A stretch of DNA of 64,000 nucleotides from Citrobacter sp. JGM124 (GTDB taxonomy: Bacteria > Pseudomonadota > Gammaproteobacteria > Enterobacterales > Enterobacteriaceae): assembly GCF_018257795.1 (NCBI RefSeq), contig NZ_JAERJD010000005.1:124001-188000 (forward strand), given 5' to 3'. The notes below the pieces were generated by a model. That model worked only from the letters and a program-made list of their open reading frames with translations. It searched no databases and was not told the origin of the DNA. How positions within the stretch are numbered: the first letter of the stretch is position 1; each line of letters begins with the position of its first letter. Positions 45,181 to 52,574 of the stretch are shown here, one piece after another. The translations under genes and the position numbers were made by a program.

Positions 45181-45933
45181 ATGAAAGTATTTGTTATTAA
45201 TTTAGCGCGGGATGTAAATAAAAGATTGTGGATTGAAAAGGAATGTGCCAGGCAAGACTTGGATTTTGAAATTTATAGTGCTGTCGATGGTGGGGGATTG
45301 TCTGAAGCGTTTTTGAATGAAAATGTCTTTGATTATGGAAAAAATTTTATGACTAATGGTGAGATAGGGTGCGCCTTAAGTCATATAAATCTGTACAAAA
45401 AAATAATTGATGATGATTTAAAGTATGCGTTGATTATAGAGGATGATGCCGTTCTGGATGATGGGCTAAAAGAACTTTTACTTTCCTTCGAAAAAGAAAA
45501 TAAAAATGAAGGTATTTTTTTATTAACAGGTGGCTTTGAATATATTGAAAATAAAAAAATTGATATAGGAAGTTTTGAGTTTTTTCCTGTAAATACCGCG
45601 TCAATGACTACGGGTTATATCATAACTATTGGTGCGGCTAAAAAAATGCTGGATTTCCTTTTACCTGTTAGATTTGAAGCTGATATGTTTAAAATATTTC
45701 GTATCTGTGCGGGTGTTAACATTTATGGGAAAGTACCACATTTCATTAGCACAAATGATAAGGATAAAGTTTCTTCATCAATTGAAATGGAAAGATCCTT
45801 AGTGAGTGAAAAACGTATGGATTACAGACATGTTTTATTCAAAAAAGAAGAAAGAAAAAAGAGAATATCCAGGTTTTTTTGGCGGGTATTTCTTCGTAAA
45901 TTAGAAAAGGTAAAAAAGTATGAAGCATATTAG
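45181..45933 (+). CDS. Glycosyltransferase family 25 (LPS/glycan-type)
   Basis: A 250-residue protein of the GT25 family, whose bacterial members (Lic2A, LpsA and Lex2B-like proteins) add galactose or glucose to lipooligosaccharide. The N-terminus MKVFVINLARDVNKR matches the family start VxVINLxRxxxR. The conserved GEIGCALSH is at 60-68, and the nucleotide-sugar/metal motif EDD is at 87-89 (ALIIEDDAVLDD). The C-terminus is very basic (FKKEERKKRISRFFWRVFLR), consistent with membrane-surface association. There is no signal peptide. GAGGG lies 5 bases before the ATG. Base composition is clearly AT-rich (17 G or C in the first 60 bases), unlike the flanking core genes, so transfer is likely. Acceptor and sugar cannot be assigned. 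Confidence 0.85.
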   Translation: MKVFVINLARDVNKRLWIEKECARQDLDFEIYSAVDGGGLSEAFLNENVFDYGKNFMTNGEIGCALSHINLYKKIIDDDLKYALIIEDDAVLDDGLKELLLSFEKENKNEGIFLLTGGFEYIENKKIDIGSFEFFPVNTASMTTGYIITIGAAKKMLDFLLPVRFEADMFKIFRICAGVNIYGKVPHFISTNDKDKVSSSIEMERSLVSEKRMDYRHVLFKKEERKKRISRFFWRVFLRKLEKVKKYEAY

Positions 45934-46280
45934 AAAGACTTTTTAACCGTGTTTTTTATGTATTAAGCAATGCTGTGATTCAAATTATGGATTTTTCTAT
46001 TTGTTGATAGGTTCAGCCCAGGGATGAAAACAGGCAATGTATGAACGAAAAGAAACGAAAAATACCGGTTCCGGCACCACTGGTGAGAAATGCCTGAGTC
46101 ATTTTATGGTGTGATCAGGTGACTGCCAGAACCATCACCCTTACCAGGGTTGTCGTGACCCAAAATGGGGCAATTTTTTGGTCACGACCTAAACGCTTTT
46201 CGCTGATGCCAGCCGTGTCTCCAGACGTTTATTCCATTACTTTTTTCCTTCACTGTATACCGTACGGCTTATCAGAGCGG
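45934..46280. other. Region between glycosyltransferase and effector-like gene
   Basis: About 350 bases between convergent genes. It contains a 9-bp perfect hairpin (listed separately). A plus-strand frame open from a GTG at 46119 to 46301 (60 codons, containing ARTITLTRVVVTQNG) lacks a ribosome-binding site and is not accepted as a gene. Confidence 0.5.
46152..46188. repeat. Perfect 9-bp inverted repeat with T-rich loop
   Basis: GTCGTGACC at 46152-46160 and GGTCACGAC at 46180-46188 flank a 19-base loop in which AAAA and TTTT can extend the stem. It lies between convergent genes; no T tract follows the 3' arm. Confidence 0.7.
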
Positions 46281-46946
46281 TTATTTAAGATGGCCGGTTA
46301 ATGGCAGTTTATGGTGGGCTGGGATCACTCTGGGCAAAGCATAGTGAGCAGGGATCGGAATGACCCTGGGTAGATCATAGTGAGCAGGGATCGGAATGGC
46401 CCTGGGTAGATCATAGTGAGCAGGGATCGGAATGGCTCTGGGAATATCATAATGAGCAGGAATAGGTCTGGTTCTGGGAATATCATAGATAACAGGATCA
46501 GCAGGTCGAGCTCGGCTGGCGTTACCCTGAGTTGCTATTCCCGGCTGTGTGTCTGGTTTTATACTCTTTTTTTCAGGCATATTATCTGAAAAAGAGACAC
46601 TCTTTTTTATGGCAGCCTGTCGGTGGGCTGGCGTTATTGGTTTACGCAGAATGCTGCGATAGGTTCCCTGAACATCCTGCTCAGATGCGGTAGTTTTGGC
46701 TGAGAGTATGATGTTATTTTGGCAGTGATAATCCGTCAGATTAATATTTTTAAATCGTTGCCATAAGTTAGTGCGCTCACTGGCTGTGATGCTGCATCTT
46801 GATTTGTCGCGTTTTACAGGCTGAATGTTTTGTATATGGGTACCTGAAACTTGATAACCGTTGATCCATTGCTTGGGTTTGGGGGGTAAAGGAGGCCGAC
46901 GGGCGGGCAGAGTGGCATTATTTGAATATGCGAGGATACTGAGCAT
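46281..46946 (-). CDS. Effector-like protein with tandem YD(I/L)P repeats and eukaryotic-type docking motifs
   Basis: I do not recognise a family for this 221-residue protein. It has no signal peptide and no membrane segment, is proline-rich and basic, and looks largely disordered. Visible parts in order: a proline-rich ligand-like stretch LPARRPPLPPKPK (13-25) matching both RxxPxxP and PxxPxK SH3-binding patterns; SILR at 98-101 and KKSVSF at 114-119, matching the SILK and RVxF docking motifs of eukaryotic protein phosphatase 1; and a C-terminal array of 12-residue repeats (about 154-212) with YDIPR, YDIPR, YDLPR, YDLPR and the degenerate YALPR. AGGAAG lies 5 bases before the ATG, so the ORF is probably translated. 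It is convergent with the GT25 gene, and its G+C is near that of the chromosome. The best guess is a secreted host-directed effector; a bacterial structural or binding protein remains possible. Confidence 0.7.
   Translation of the reverse strand: MLSILAYSNNATLPARRPPLPPKPKQWINGYQVSGTHIQNIQPVKRDKSRCSITASERTNLWQRFKNINLTDYHCQNNIILSAKTTASEQDVQGTYRSILRKPITPAHRQAAIKKSVSFSDNMPEKKSIKPDTQPGIATQGNASRARPADPVIYDIPRTRPIPAHYDIPRAIPIPAHYDLPRAIPIPAHYDLPRVIPIPAHYALPRVIPAHHKLPLTGHLK
46311..46487 (-). repeat. 36-bp tandem repeats encoding the YD(I/L)P array
   Basis: Four successive 36-base units plus a shorter final unit encode Y-[DA]-[IL]-P-R-x-x-P-I-P-A-H. The two central units are nearly identical in DNA, which points to recent duplication, while the outer units have diverged. 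Copy number may vary between strains. Confidence 0.9.
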
Positions 46947-47086
46947 GGTTACTTCCTGTTCGATATATTAATACTTATTATTTTCAGTGAGTTAATCCTT
47001 TTAACGTGCTAAGTGTAGTTAGACAGTTCTTAATCTGACGTATAGAAAACGATACCTTACTTACCTGTTGTGGCACGTAAATGAGG

Positions 47087-47818
47087 CTACAACCCACGGA
47101 TGAGTTTGAAAGTGCCCTGGTTATGAGTAATACCCAGCAAGCAGGATGCTTCGACTTCACCGCGTAACAGGGCTTCAGTGGCGCCATCCCAGATAATCCG
47201 ACCATCCGCTACCACGAGACTGCGTTCAGCGATACGGGCAGCATCTTCAATACTGTGGGAGACCATCAACAATGTCAGTTGTTGTTCCTGACATAACTGA
47301 TCCAGCAGTAATAGCATCTCTTGACGTAAGGCAGGATCGAGGGCAGAGAAGGGCTCATCAAGTAATAAAATTGGCTGCTGGCGGACTAAACAACGCGCCA
47401 GGGCAACACGTTGACGCTGCCCTCCCGAGAGCTGTGCTGGCAGGCGGTCCAGCAGATCCTGAATGGCCATCTTCCCGGCAATCATCACAAGCCTGGCTTG
47501 TTGCTCCTGGTCAAGCTTCATCCCTGGATGCATGCCCAGAGCAATGTTCTGTTTTACCGTCAGATGGCTGAACAAGTTATTTTCCTGGAACAGCATCGAA
47601 ACCGGTCGTGCAGAAGGCGGAGTCAATGTGTGATCAGCTCCATTCAGGGTGATACTGCCCTGAACCGGGGGCAGAAAACCCGCCACCAGATTCAGCAGGG
47701 TACTTTTTCCTGCGCCACTGGGGCCGAGAATCGCAATACGTTCTCCTTTCCCGACAGTGGCAGAAAAGCGCATCGGCAGGTGCTGATACAACCAGGTGAC
47801 ATCAGTGAGCGTTATCAT
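47087..47818 (-). CDS. thiQ: Thiamine ABC transporter, ATP-binding protein
   Basis: A 243-residue ABC ATPase that powers import of thiamine, thiamine phosphate and TPP by ThiP. Walker A is GPSGAGKST at 32-40. The signature [15 protein letters not shown] is near 129-143 and Walker [13 protein letters not shown] follows near 150. The frame extends seven codons upstream, but the ATG at 47818 gives the family start [19 protein letters not shown]. It overlaps the end of thiP by 17 bases, as in E. coli. Confidence 0.96.
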   Translation of the reverse strand: MITLTDVTWLYQHLPMRFSATVGKGERIAILGPSGAGKSTLLNLVAGFLPPVQGSITLNGADHTLTPPSARPVSMLFQENNLFSHLTVKQNIALGMHPGMKLDQEQQARLVMIAGKMAIQDLLDRLPAQLSGGQRQRVALARCLVRQQPILLLDEPFSALDPALRQEMLLLLDQLCQEQQLTLLMVSHSIEDAARIAERSLVVADGRIIWDGATEALLRGEVEASCLLGITHNQGTFKLIRGL

Positions 47819-49412
47819 AGCGACCAGGAATTTTTTCAATCAAAGTAAAGAGTACAAAGCACAGTAACAGTAAAACTAGCGCGGTAGATGCACCGTCCTG
47901 GCTACGATAGGAACCGATTTGCTGATAGAGCAAAAAAGGCAGAGTACGAAAGTCTTCATTGCCAAACAGGGCCACGGCGCCAAAGTCACCAACCGACAAT
48001 ACACAAGCAAAGGCCATGGCTTGGGCTATCGGTACTTTTAACGCTCGCAGTTCTATCAATCTCAGACGATTAAAACCCTGAATATTCAGCGACTGGCAGA
48101 GTCTCCCGTAACGGTCGGCTATATCCCGCATTGGGTTATCCAGTACTTTAATCGCATAAGGAATGGCCATTAGCGCATTGGTGAAAATGACTACAGCATC
48201 TGCAGACTGCGGCAGACCGATGGTATTGTTTAACAGTAAAAAGAAGCCCGTGGCGAGTACGATCCCCGGCATTGCGAGGATTAACATGCCGCTGATCTCC
48301 AGTGCTTGCCCGGCAAAGAAATGGTGGCGTAAACGTAATTCCCGAGAACTCCAGAGTAACATCAGAGTCAGGGTAAGGCTCAACCCGCCTGCAGCAAGGG
48401 CTATGCGTAGTGAAGTGGATAAAGCTTGCCAGAGTACCGGTTGATAAAGTAGTGAACTCAACGAGCTGTTGATACCATCAATGATAACGGCCAGTAGCGG
48501 CGGTAGCAGGAGTAATAGTGCCAGAATAATCAATATGCTGTCAGTAAGCTTCGCCACGAAGCTATCCTGTGGGTCACGCCAGCCGTAACCCTGGCTGGCC
48601 CCCACGGAAATAGCCTTACTGAATCGTTGGCTGAGTAATACTAAGCCCAGGCAACAGACCATTTGTACCAGTGCCAGCAAAGCGGCCTGCCCAGGCTGGT
48701 AGTCGTAACTCAGAGCCTGGTAAATAGCCAGTTCGATAGTGGTGGCTTGTGGCCCGCCTCCCAGCGACAGAACTGTGGCAAAACTGGCGAAGCAGAGCAT
48801 AAAAATTAATGCGCCAACCGGTAATATCTGGCGGCGTAGCCAGGGCCATTCAATAAAGCGAAAGAAGTTCCAGCCAGTGATGCCTAACTGAGCTGCCAGC
48901 TGACGCTGCTCTGCGGGAATATTTTCCAGTACCTGGAGCAGTAAGCGAGTTGCCATGGGTAAATTGAAGAAGACATGAGCCAGCAAAATACCCTGTAAAC
49001 CATAAGGGGAAAAAACCCATTCAATGCCCAGTATTCCCCAGAGGGTGGCCAGCCACCCCTCGCGTCCATAGACGGTCAAAATACCAAATACGGCTACCAG
49101 AACTGGCAATACCAGCGTCATGGCGCACAGGCGTAACAAGGTGACGCGCCCGGGAAAACGCCGGCGGTAGAGTGAGCGTGCCAGGAAAATTGCCGGGACG
49201 ACCGACAGCAGTGCAGAGAGGAAGGCCTGCCAGAAGGAAAAACGCAGCACGTGCCACAGGTAGCTGTTTTGTACTAGCGCCAGTACATCGGTGTGGGGGG
49301 CACTAAACCACAAGGCCAAAAAAGCGGCCAGGGCTACGGCCACCACTAACGTGGCGGCTAGCACACCAGGATAGATCCAGCCAGGGATCAATGACTGACG
49401 GCGCGTTGCCAT
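47802..49412 (-). CDS. thiP: Thiamine ABC transporter, permease
   Basis: A 536-residue inner-membrane protein (E. coli 536) with two fused permease halves and about twelve hydrophobic segments. Each half has the EAA-type loop that contacts ThiQ, for example [20 protein letters not shown] in the first half. It overlaps thiB by 25 bases and thiQ by 17 bases, so the operon is translated in a coupled way. Confidence 0.97.
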   Translation of the reverse strand: MATRRQSLIPGWIYPGVLAATLVVAVALAAFLALWFSAPHTDVLALVQNSYLWHVLRFSFWQAFLSALLSVVPAIFLARSLYRRRFPGRVTLLRLCAMTLVLPVLVAVFGILTVYGREGWLATLWGILGIEWVFSPYGLQGILLAHVFFNLPMATRLLLQVLENIPAEQRQLAAQLGITGWNFFRFIEWPWLRRQILPVGALIFMLCFASFATVLSLGGGPQATTIELAIYQALSYDYQPGQAALLALVQMVCCLGLVLLSQRFSKAISVGASQGYGWRDPQDSFVAKLTDSILIILALLLLLPPLLAVIIDGINSSLSSLLYQPVLWQALSTSLRIALAAGGLSLTLTLMLLWSSRELRLRHHFFAGQALEISGMLILAMPGIVLATGFFLLLNNTIGLPQSADAVVIFTNALMAIPYAIKVLDNPMRDIADRYGRLCQSLNIQGFNRLRLIELRALKVPIAQAMAFACVLSVGDFGAVALFGNEDFRTLPFLLYQQIGSYRSQDGASTALVLLLLCFVLFTLIEKIPGRYDNAH

Positions 49413-50383
49413 TGACTAATCCAGTCAGCACGTTGGGTGGCAACTTGTTGTGGGCTAAATTCCAGCGTCGTTTCAGGTTTTATTAGCTGCTCAAAGCCTG
49501 CAGGCAGGGGGATATCCGTCACTGGGTACATCCAGTTACCTGTAGGAATAGCGCTCTGGAAGCCTGGAGAGGTAATGAAATTAAGGAACTGCTGGGCCAG
49601 TTCAGGCTGTTTGCTGCTCGCCAGTTGTCCGGCGACTTCCACTTGCAGGTAATGACCATCACTGAAGTTTGCGGCTGCGTAGTTATCTTTTTTCTCGTCA
49701 ATAATATGGTAAGCGGGGGAGGTGGTATAGCTCATCACCAGATCAGCCTCACCTTTCAGGAACAAGCCATAGGCTTCACTCCAGCCTTTAGTGACGGTGA
49801 CGGTTTTTTTTGCGAGCTTTTGCCAGGCTTCAGGGGCGTTATTCCCATACACTTTTTGCATCCACAATAATAGGCCCAGCCCTGGAGTACTGGTGCGGGG
49901 ATCTTGATAGATGACTTTCCACTTTTCGTCCCCTTCTACTAGCTCTTTTAAACTCTTAGGGGGGTGTTTAAGTTTGTTTTTATCATAAACAAATGCGAAA
50001 TAGCCGTAGTCATAAGGCACAAAGGTGCTGTTATCCCAGCCACCCGGTATTTTCAAATCATGGGTGTCCACATGGGAAGGCGCAAAAAGATGGGTTTGTG
50101 ACGCGGCATCAATCAGGTTGTTATCAAGGCCGAGGATCACATCCGCTTTACTCTTTTTCCCTTCCATACGCAGCCGGTTAAGCAGGGATACGGCATCTTC
50201 CAGTGCCACGAAGTTGAGGTCACAGTCACACTGGGCTTCAAAGGCTTTTTTTATTGCTGGCCCGGGGCCCCAGTCGGCAGCAAAGGAGTCATAGGTATAA
50301 ACAGTCAGTGTTGGTTTAGCGAAAGCAGGGATGGCAATCAGGGCCAGAAGCGGGAGTAACTTTTTGAACACATTGCACCTCAA
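49388..50383 (-). CDS. thiB: Thiamine-binding periplasmic protein
   Basis: A 331-residue solute-binding protein (E. coli 327) that captures thiamine, thiamine phosphate and TPP in the periplasm. A signal peptide with hydrophobic core LLPLLALIAIPA is cleaved probably after A22, before KPTLTVYTYDSFAADWGPG. Conserved binding-site segments include GYFAFVYDKN and SYTTSPAYHI. It is the first gene of thiBPQ and follows a TPP riboswitch. Confidence 0.97.
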   Translation of the reverse strand: MRCNVFKKLLPLLALIAIPAFAKPTLTVYTYDSFAADWGPGPAIKKAFEAQCDCDLNFVALEDAVSLLNRLRMEGKKSKADVILGLDNNLIDAASQTHLFAPSHVDTHDLKIPGGWDNSTFVPYDYGYFAFVYDKNKLKHPPKSLKELVEGDEKWKVIYQDPRTSTPGLGLLLWMQKVYGNNAPEAWQKLAKKTVTVTKGWSEAYGLFLKGEADLVMSYTTSPAYHIIDEKKDNYAAANFSDGHYLQVEVAGQLASSKQPELAQQFLNFITSPGFQSAIPTGNWMYPVTDIPLPAGFEQLIKPETTLEFSPQQVATQRADWISQWQRAVSH

Positions 50384-50415
50384 TTAAAATGAGGCAAAGG
50401 AATCGACTGAACAGT

Positions 50416-50505
50416 CTCAAATCCCTTCGCCGGCGTTATCCGGATCAGGTTCGACGGGTATTTTCTCAGCGCGAACAACTTGTCCTGGCACCCCGTTGAG
50501 CTGGA
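50416..50505 (-). promoter_or_regulatory. TPP riboswitch (THI element)
   Basis: Read on the minus strand, the leader contains GGGGTGCC, then GCTGAGAAAATACCCG and GAACCTGATCCGGATAA, the invariant core of the TPP aptamer. P1 is formed by CTCAA at the 5' end (50496-50500) and TTGAG at the 3' end (50415-50419). It lies about 30 bases upstream of thiB, so TPP binding should block expression of thiBPQ. Confidence 0.95.
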
Positions 50506-50540
50506 ATTATTCTACTGATTTCTGTTGTATTACGGAAGTA

Positions 50541-52199
50541 TTAAGGCGCGGGTGGTGCAAACCATGCGGACTTAAAGTCAAACCAGCCCAGTGTGTTCAT
50601 TCTTACGCCACGCATGCTGCGTTGGCCTTCAATACGCAACCAGTGATGAATCAGTGGGAAAATATCACAACGCTCAACTTGTTGCTGATACCACTCAGCT
50701 AATGGCAGGGTATTATTGCGCCAGTGTTGAGCGTCTTGTGCCCAGTCTACTGACAGGCATTTTTGTAGCAGCGGGACTTCATAGAGCTGGGCAAACAAGG
50801 AGTAATTCAGAGGATGGGTGTAGTTGACACTGTTGAGCCAGAGATCACTCTCTTTATCCCCCTGATACCAGTCCTCGTAACTGAGTGTCTGTTCGACCAG
50901 GGTAACCCCATGCTCGGCCAGTAAGGCCCCTATCAACCGGCTCATCACCCGGTGTTCCGAATGGGAGTGATACCAGGTGAGGGTCAGACTTTTTAGCCCT
51001 TCAGGTTTCGGTACCACAGGCCGGAGGGGGGTATGATGCCAGCGGGGCAGCATGCCATAAGCAGGAAACCAGTAATGCTGGCAGGATTCGGGTGCCTGGT
51101 AGAGGAGGCTGACAGGTGAAAGAACGTGACTGACCCACTGACGCACTGCCGGGTCGGCCCCCTGAGCGGAACGCTTATCAAACAGCAAATAGTAACAGCC
51201 TTCTTCCAGGCGACTTTCAACGGCTTTTTCGCTATCTGGCATCCCTTGTAAATGCAGTGAGCCCGTCATCTCTTCACCAACCTCTGGCAGTACCCAGAAA
51301 TTAACTTCATCAATGAGAGCCCGGAAACCAAAATAATCTTCAAAGGCATGGATTTTTAACTGATTCTGATTGTTGAGCACCACTGCATACGGGCCGCTGC
51401 CAATCGGTTGCCGGGAAAAATTTTCTATTGTCGACCATTCCTGGGGCAGGATCATGGCGTTAACACTGCCCAGCAGCCAAGGGAGCCATTGATCCTCTGT
51501 ACTCAGGTGAATATCCAGTGTCCAGGGCGTGGGAGAGTCAATCCCCGTGATATGACTAAACAGAGGAAGGGGGGTAATACGTTGTAATGAGCTGATAATA
51601 TCTGACATTTCCAGCTCACGACCATGGTGAAAATGGATCCCGGGACGGATATAAAATCGCCAGTGTAAGTCTGAAAGTTGTTGCCAGTGGTGAGCGATAT
51701 CCGCAGTGAGTTCCTCATTTTCCTCATTTATGCTCGTCAGACCGCTAAAAATTTGCCGCACAATGTGGGTTTCGGAGCGACGCATTGCTGTTCCGGGCAA
51801 CAGATTCAGCAGTGGGCGGTAGTAAAGCACGCGTAAAATATGGCGTCCCTGGCGAAAACTACGCCCCAGGTGTGAGACGAGCATTTGCCGTACCTGATCC
51901 TTGTCTCCGACAATTTGTACGAGCTGTTCAATGCTGTCCTGTTCCAGTAAATCTTCCGCTCGTTGCTGCTGGAGCGCCAGACCGGTACAGATAAACGTCA
52001 GCCGTGAACGTTTGCCACGTCCTACTTCTGTCTGCCAGTGCAACCAGCCTTCCGTCTGCATAGCATGCAACAGTGTTCGCATATGACGTCGGGAACAACT
52101 GAGTTTGTGTGCCAGCGCCTCCAGGGTGGTCTCCTGTGTGATCCCTTCGCAGGCTTGCCACAAACGAATGAAATGCTGCTGTAGACGGGAGGATGGCAT
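50541..52199 (-). CDS. sgrR: Transcriptional regulator SgrR of the sugar-phosphate stress response
   Basis: A 552-residue protein (E. coli 551) with an N-terminal winged helix (about 1-110, [20 protein letters not shown]) and a C-terminal domain related to periplasmic solute-binding proteins (about 160-550), thought to sense phosphosugars. It activates the divergent small RNA gene sgrS when glucose phosphate accumulates. The arrangement thiBPQ-sgrR-sgrS-setA is the same as in E. coli. Confidence 0.96.
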   Translation of the reverse strand: MPSSRLQQHFIRLWQACEGITQETTLEALAHKLSCSRRHMRTLLHAMQTEGWLHWQTEVGRGKRSRLTFICTGLALQQQRAEDLLEQDSIEQLVQIVGDKDQVRQMLVSHLGRSFRQGRHILRVLYYRPLLNLLPGTAMRRSETHIVRQIFSGLTSINEENEELTADIAHHWQQLSDLHWRFYIRPGIHFHHGRELEMSDIISSLQRITPLPLFSHITGIDSPTPWTLDIHLSTEDQWLPWLLGSVNAMILPQEWSTIENFSRQPIGSGPYAVVLNNQNQLKIHAFEDYFGFRALIDEVNFWVLPEVGEEMTGSLHLQGMPDSEKAVESRLEEGCYYLLFDKRSAQGADPAVRQWVSHVLSPVSLLYQAPESCQHYWFPAYGMLPRWHHTPLRPVVPKPEGLKSLTLTWYHSHSEHRVMSRLIGALLAEHGVTLVEQTLSYEDWYQGDKESDLWLNSVNYTHPLNYSLFAQLYEVPLLQKCLSVDWAQDAQHWRNNTLPLAEWYQQQVERCDIFPLIHHWLRIEGQRSMRGVRMNTLGWFDFKSAWFAPPAP

Positions 52200-52213
52200 A
52201 AAAGAGGAACTCC

Positions 52214-52244
52214 TGAGGAAAATTCATCAATTTTAATTTCCTCA
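52214..52244. promoter_or_regulatory. Inverted repeat between sgrR and sgrS, candidate SgrR site
   Basis: TGAGGAAAATT (52214-52224) and AATTTCCTCA (52235-52244) form an imperfect dyad just upstream of the predicted sgrS start and near the sgrR start. SgrR is known to bind the sgrR-sgrS interval; assigning this dyad as its site is inference. Confidence 0.4.
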
Positions 52245-52266
52245 TATTACGTCAATAATCACTCTC

Positions 52267-52517
52267 GATGAAGTAAGGAGTGACTATGAAACGGTTTTCC
52301 TGTGCAGCGTTTTATCGAGAGTATTTTGCAGCAACCCAATCGGTGTGTTCTGAAGGACTTGCTCGTCTGACAGTGGAGCAAAAGCTTGAGATGCTCGAAA
52401 ACATAATGCAGTGGGAAACGAATTGCCAATCCGAAGAGAGCCACGACTTACCGACTCAAGTGTGACTGAGTATTGATGCATTGCATCTGCCAGCAGTAGC
52501 TTACTGCTGGCTTTTTT
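52267..52517 (+). ncRNA. sgrS: SgrS small RNA
   Basis: A dual-function, Hfq-dependent small RNA that represses ptsG and other mRNAs by base pairing. The 5' end GATGAAG resembles that of E. coli SgrS. The pairing segment GTGTGACTGAGTATTG at 52460-52475 is conserved. It ends in a strong terminator GCCAGCAGTA - GC.. - TACTGCTGGC with six T (52488-52516). At about 250 nt it is slightly longer than the 227 nt of E. coli. The exact 5' end is estimated. Confidence 0.92.
52286..52465 (+). CDS. sgrT: Glucose uptake inhibitor SgrT, C-terminally extended
   Basis: A 59-residue peptide encoded inside SgrS. It aligns with E. coli SgrT (43 residues) over FYREYFAAT and KLEMLENIMQWE, which correspond to FYQHYFTAT and RLTMLEGLMQWD. 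SgrT blocks the EIICB(Glc) transporter directly. TAAGGAG lies 5 bases before the ATG; a GTG two codons earlier is less likely. The frame continues about 15 residues past the QWE end, so its stop codon lies inside the conserved mRNA-pairing segment of SgrS, unlike in E. coli. Confidence 0.85.
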   Translation: MKRFSCAAFYREYFAATQSVCSEGLARLTVEQKLEMLENIMQWETNCQSEESHDLPTQV

Positions 52518-52574
52518 CGTTGGTAATTTACACAATGTCGATCTTATTTTTCTCTTCGGTTGCAAAGGACCCTT

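Noticed and set aside
46119-46301. Plus-strand 60-codon ORF between the accessory genes
   Set aside because: GTG start, no ribosome-binding site, overlaps the end of the effector-like gene and contains a 9-bp hairpin. No family was recognised.
46311-46487. Reading the 36-bp repeat array as a CRISPR
   Set aside because: The units are contiguous without spacers and are in frame with a protein-coding gene.
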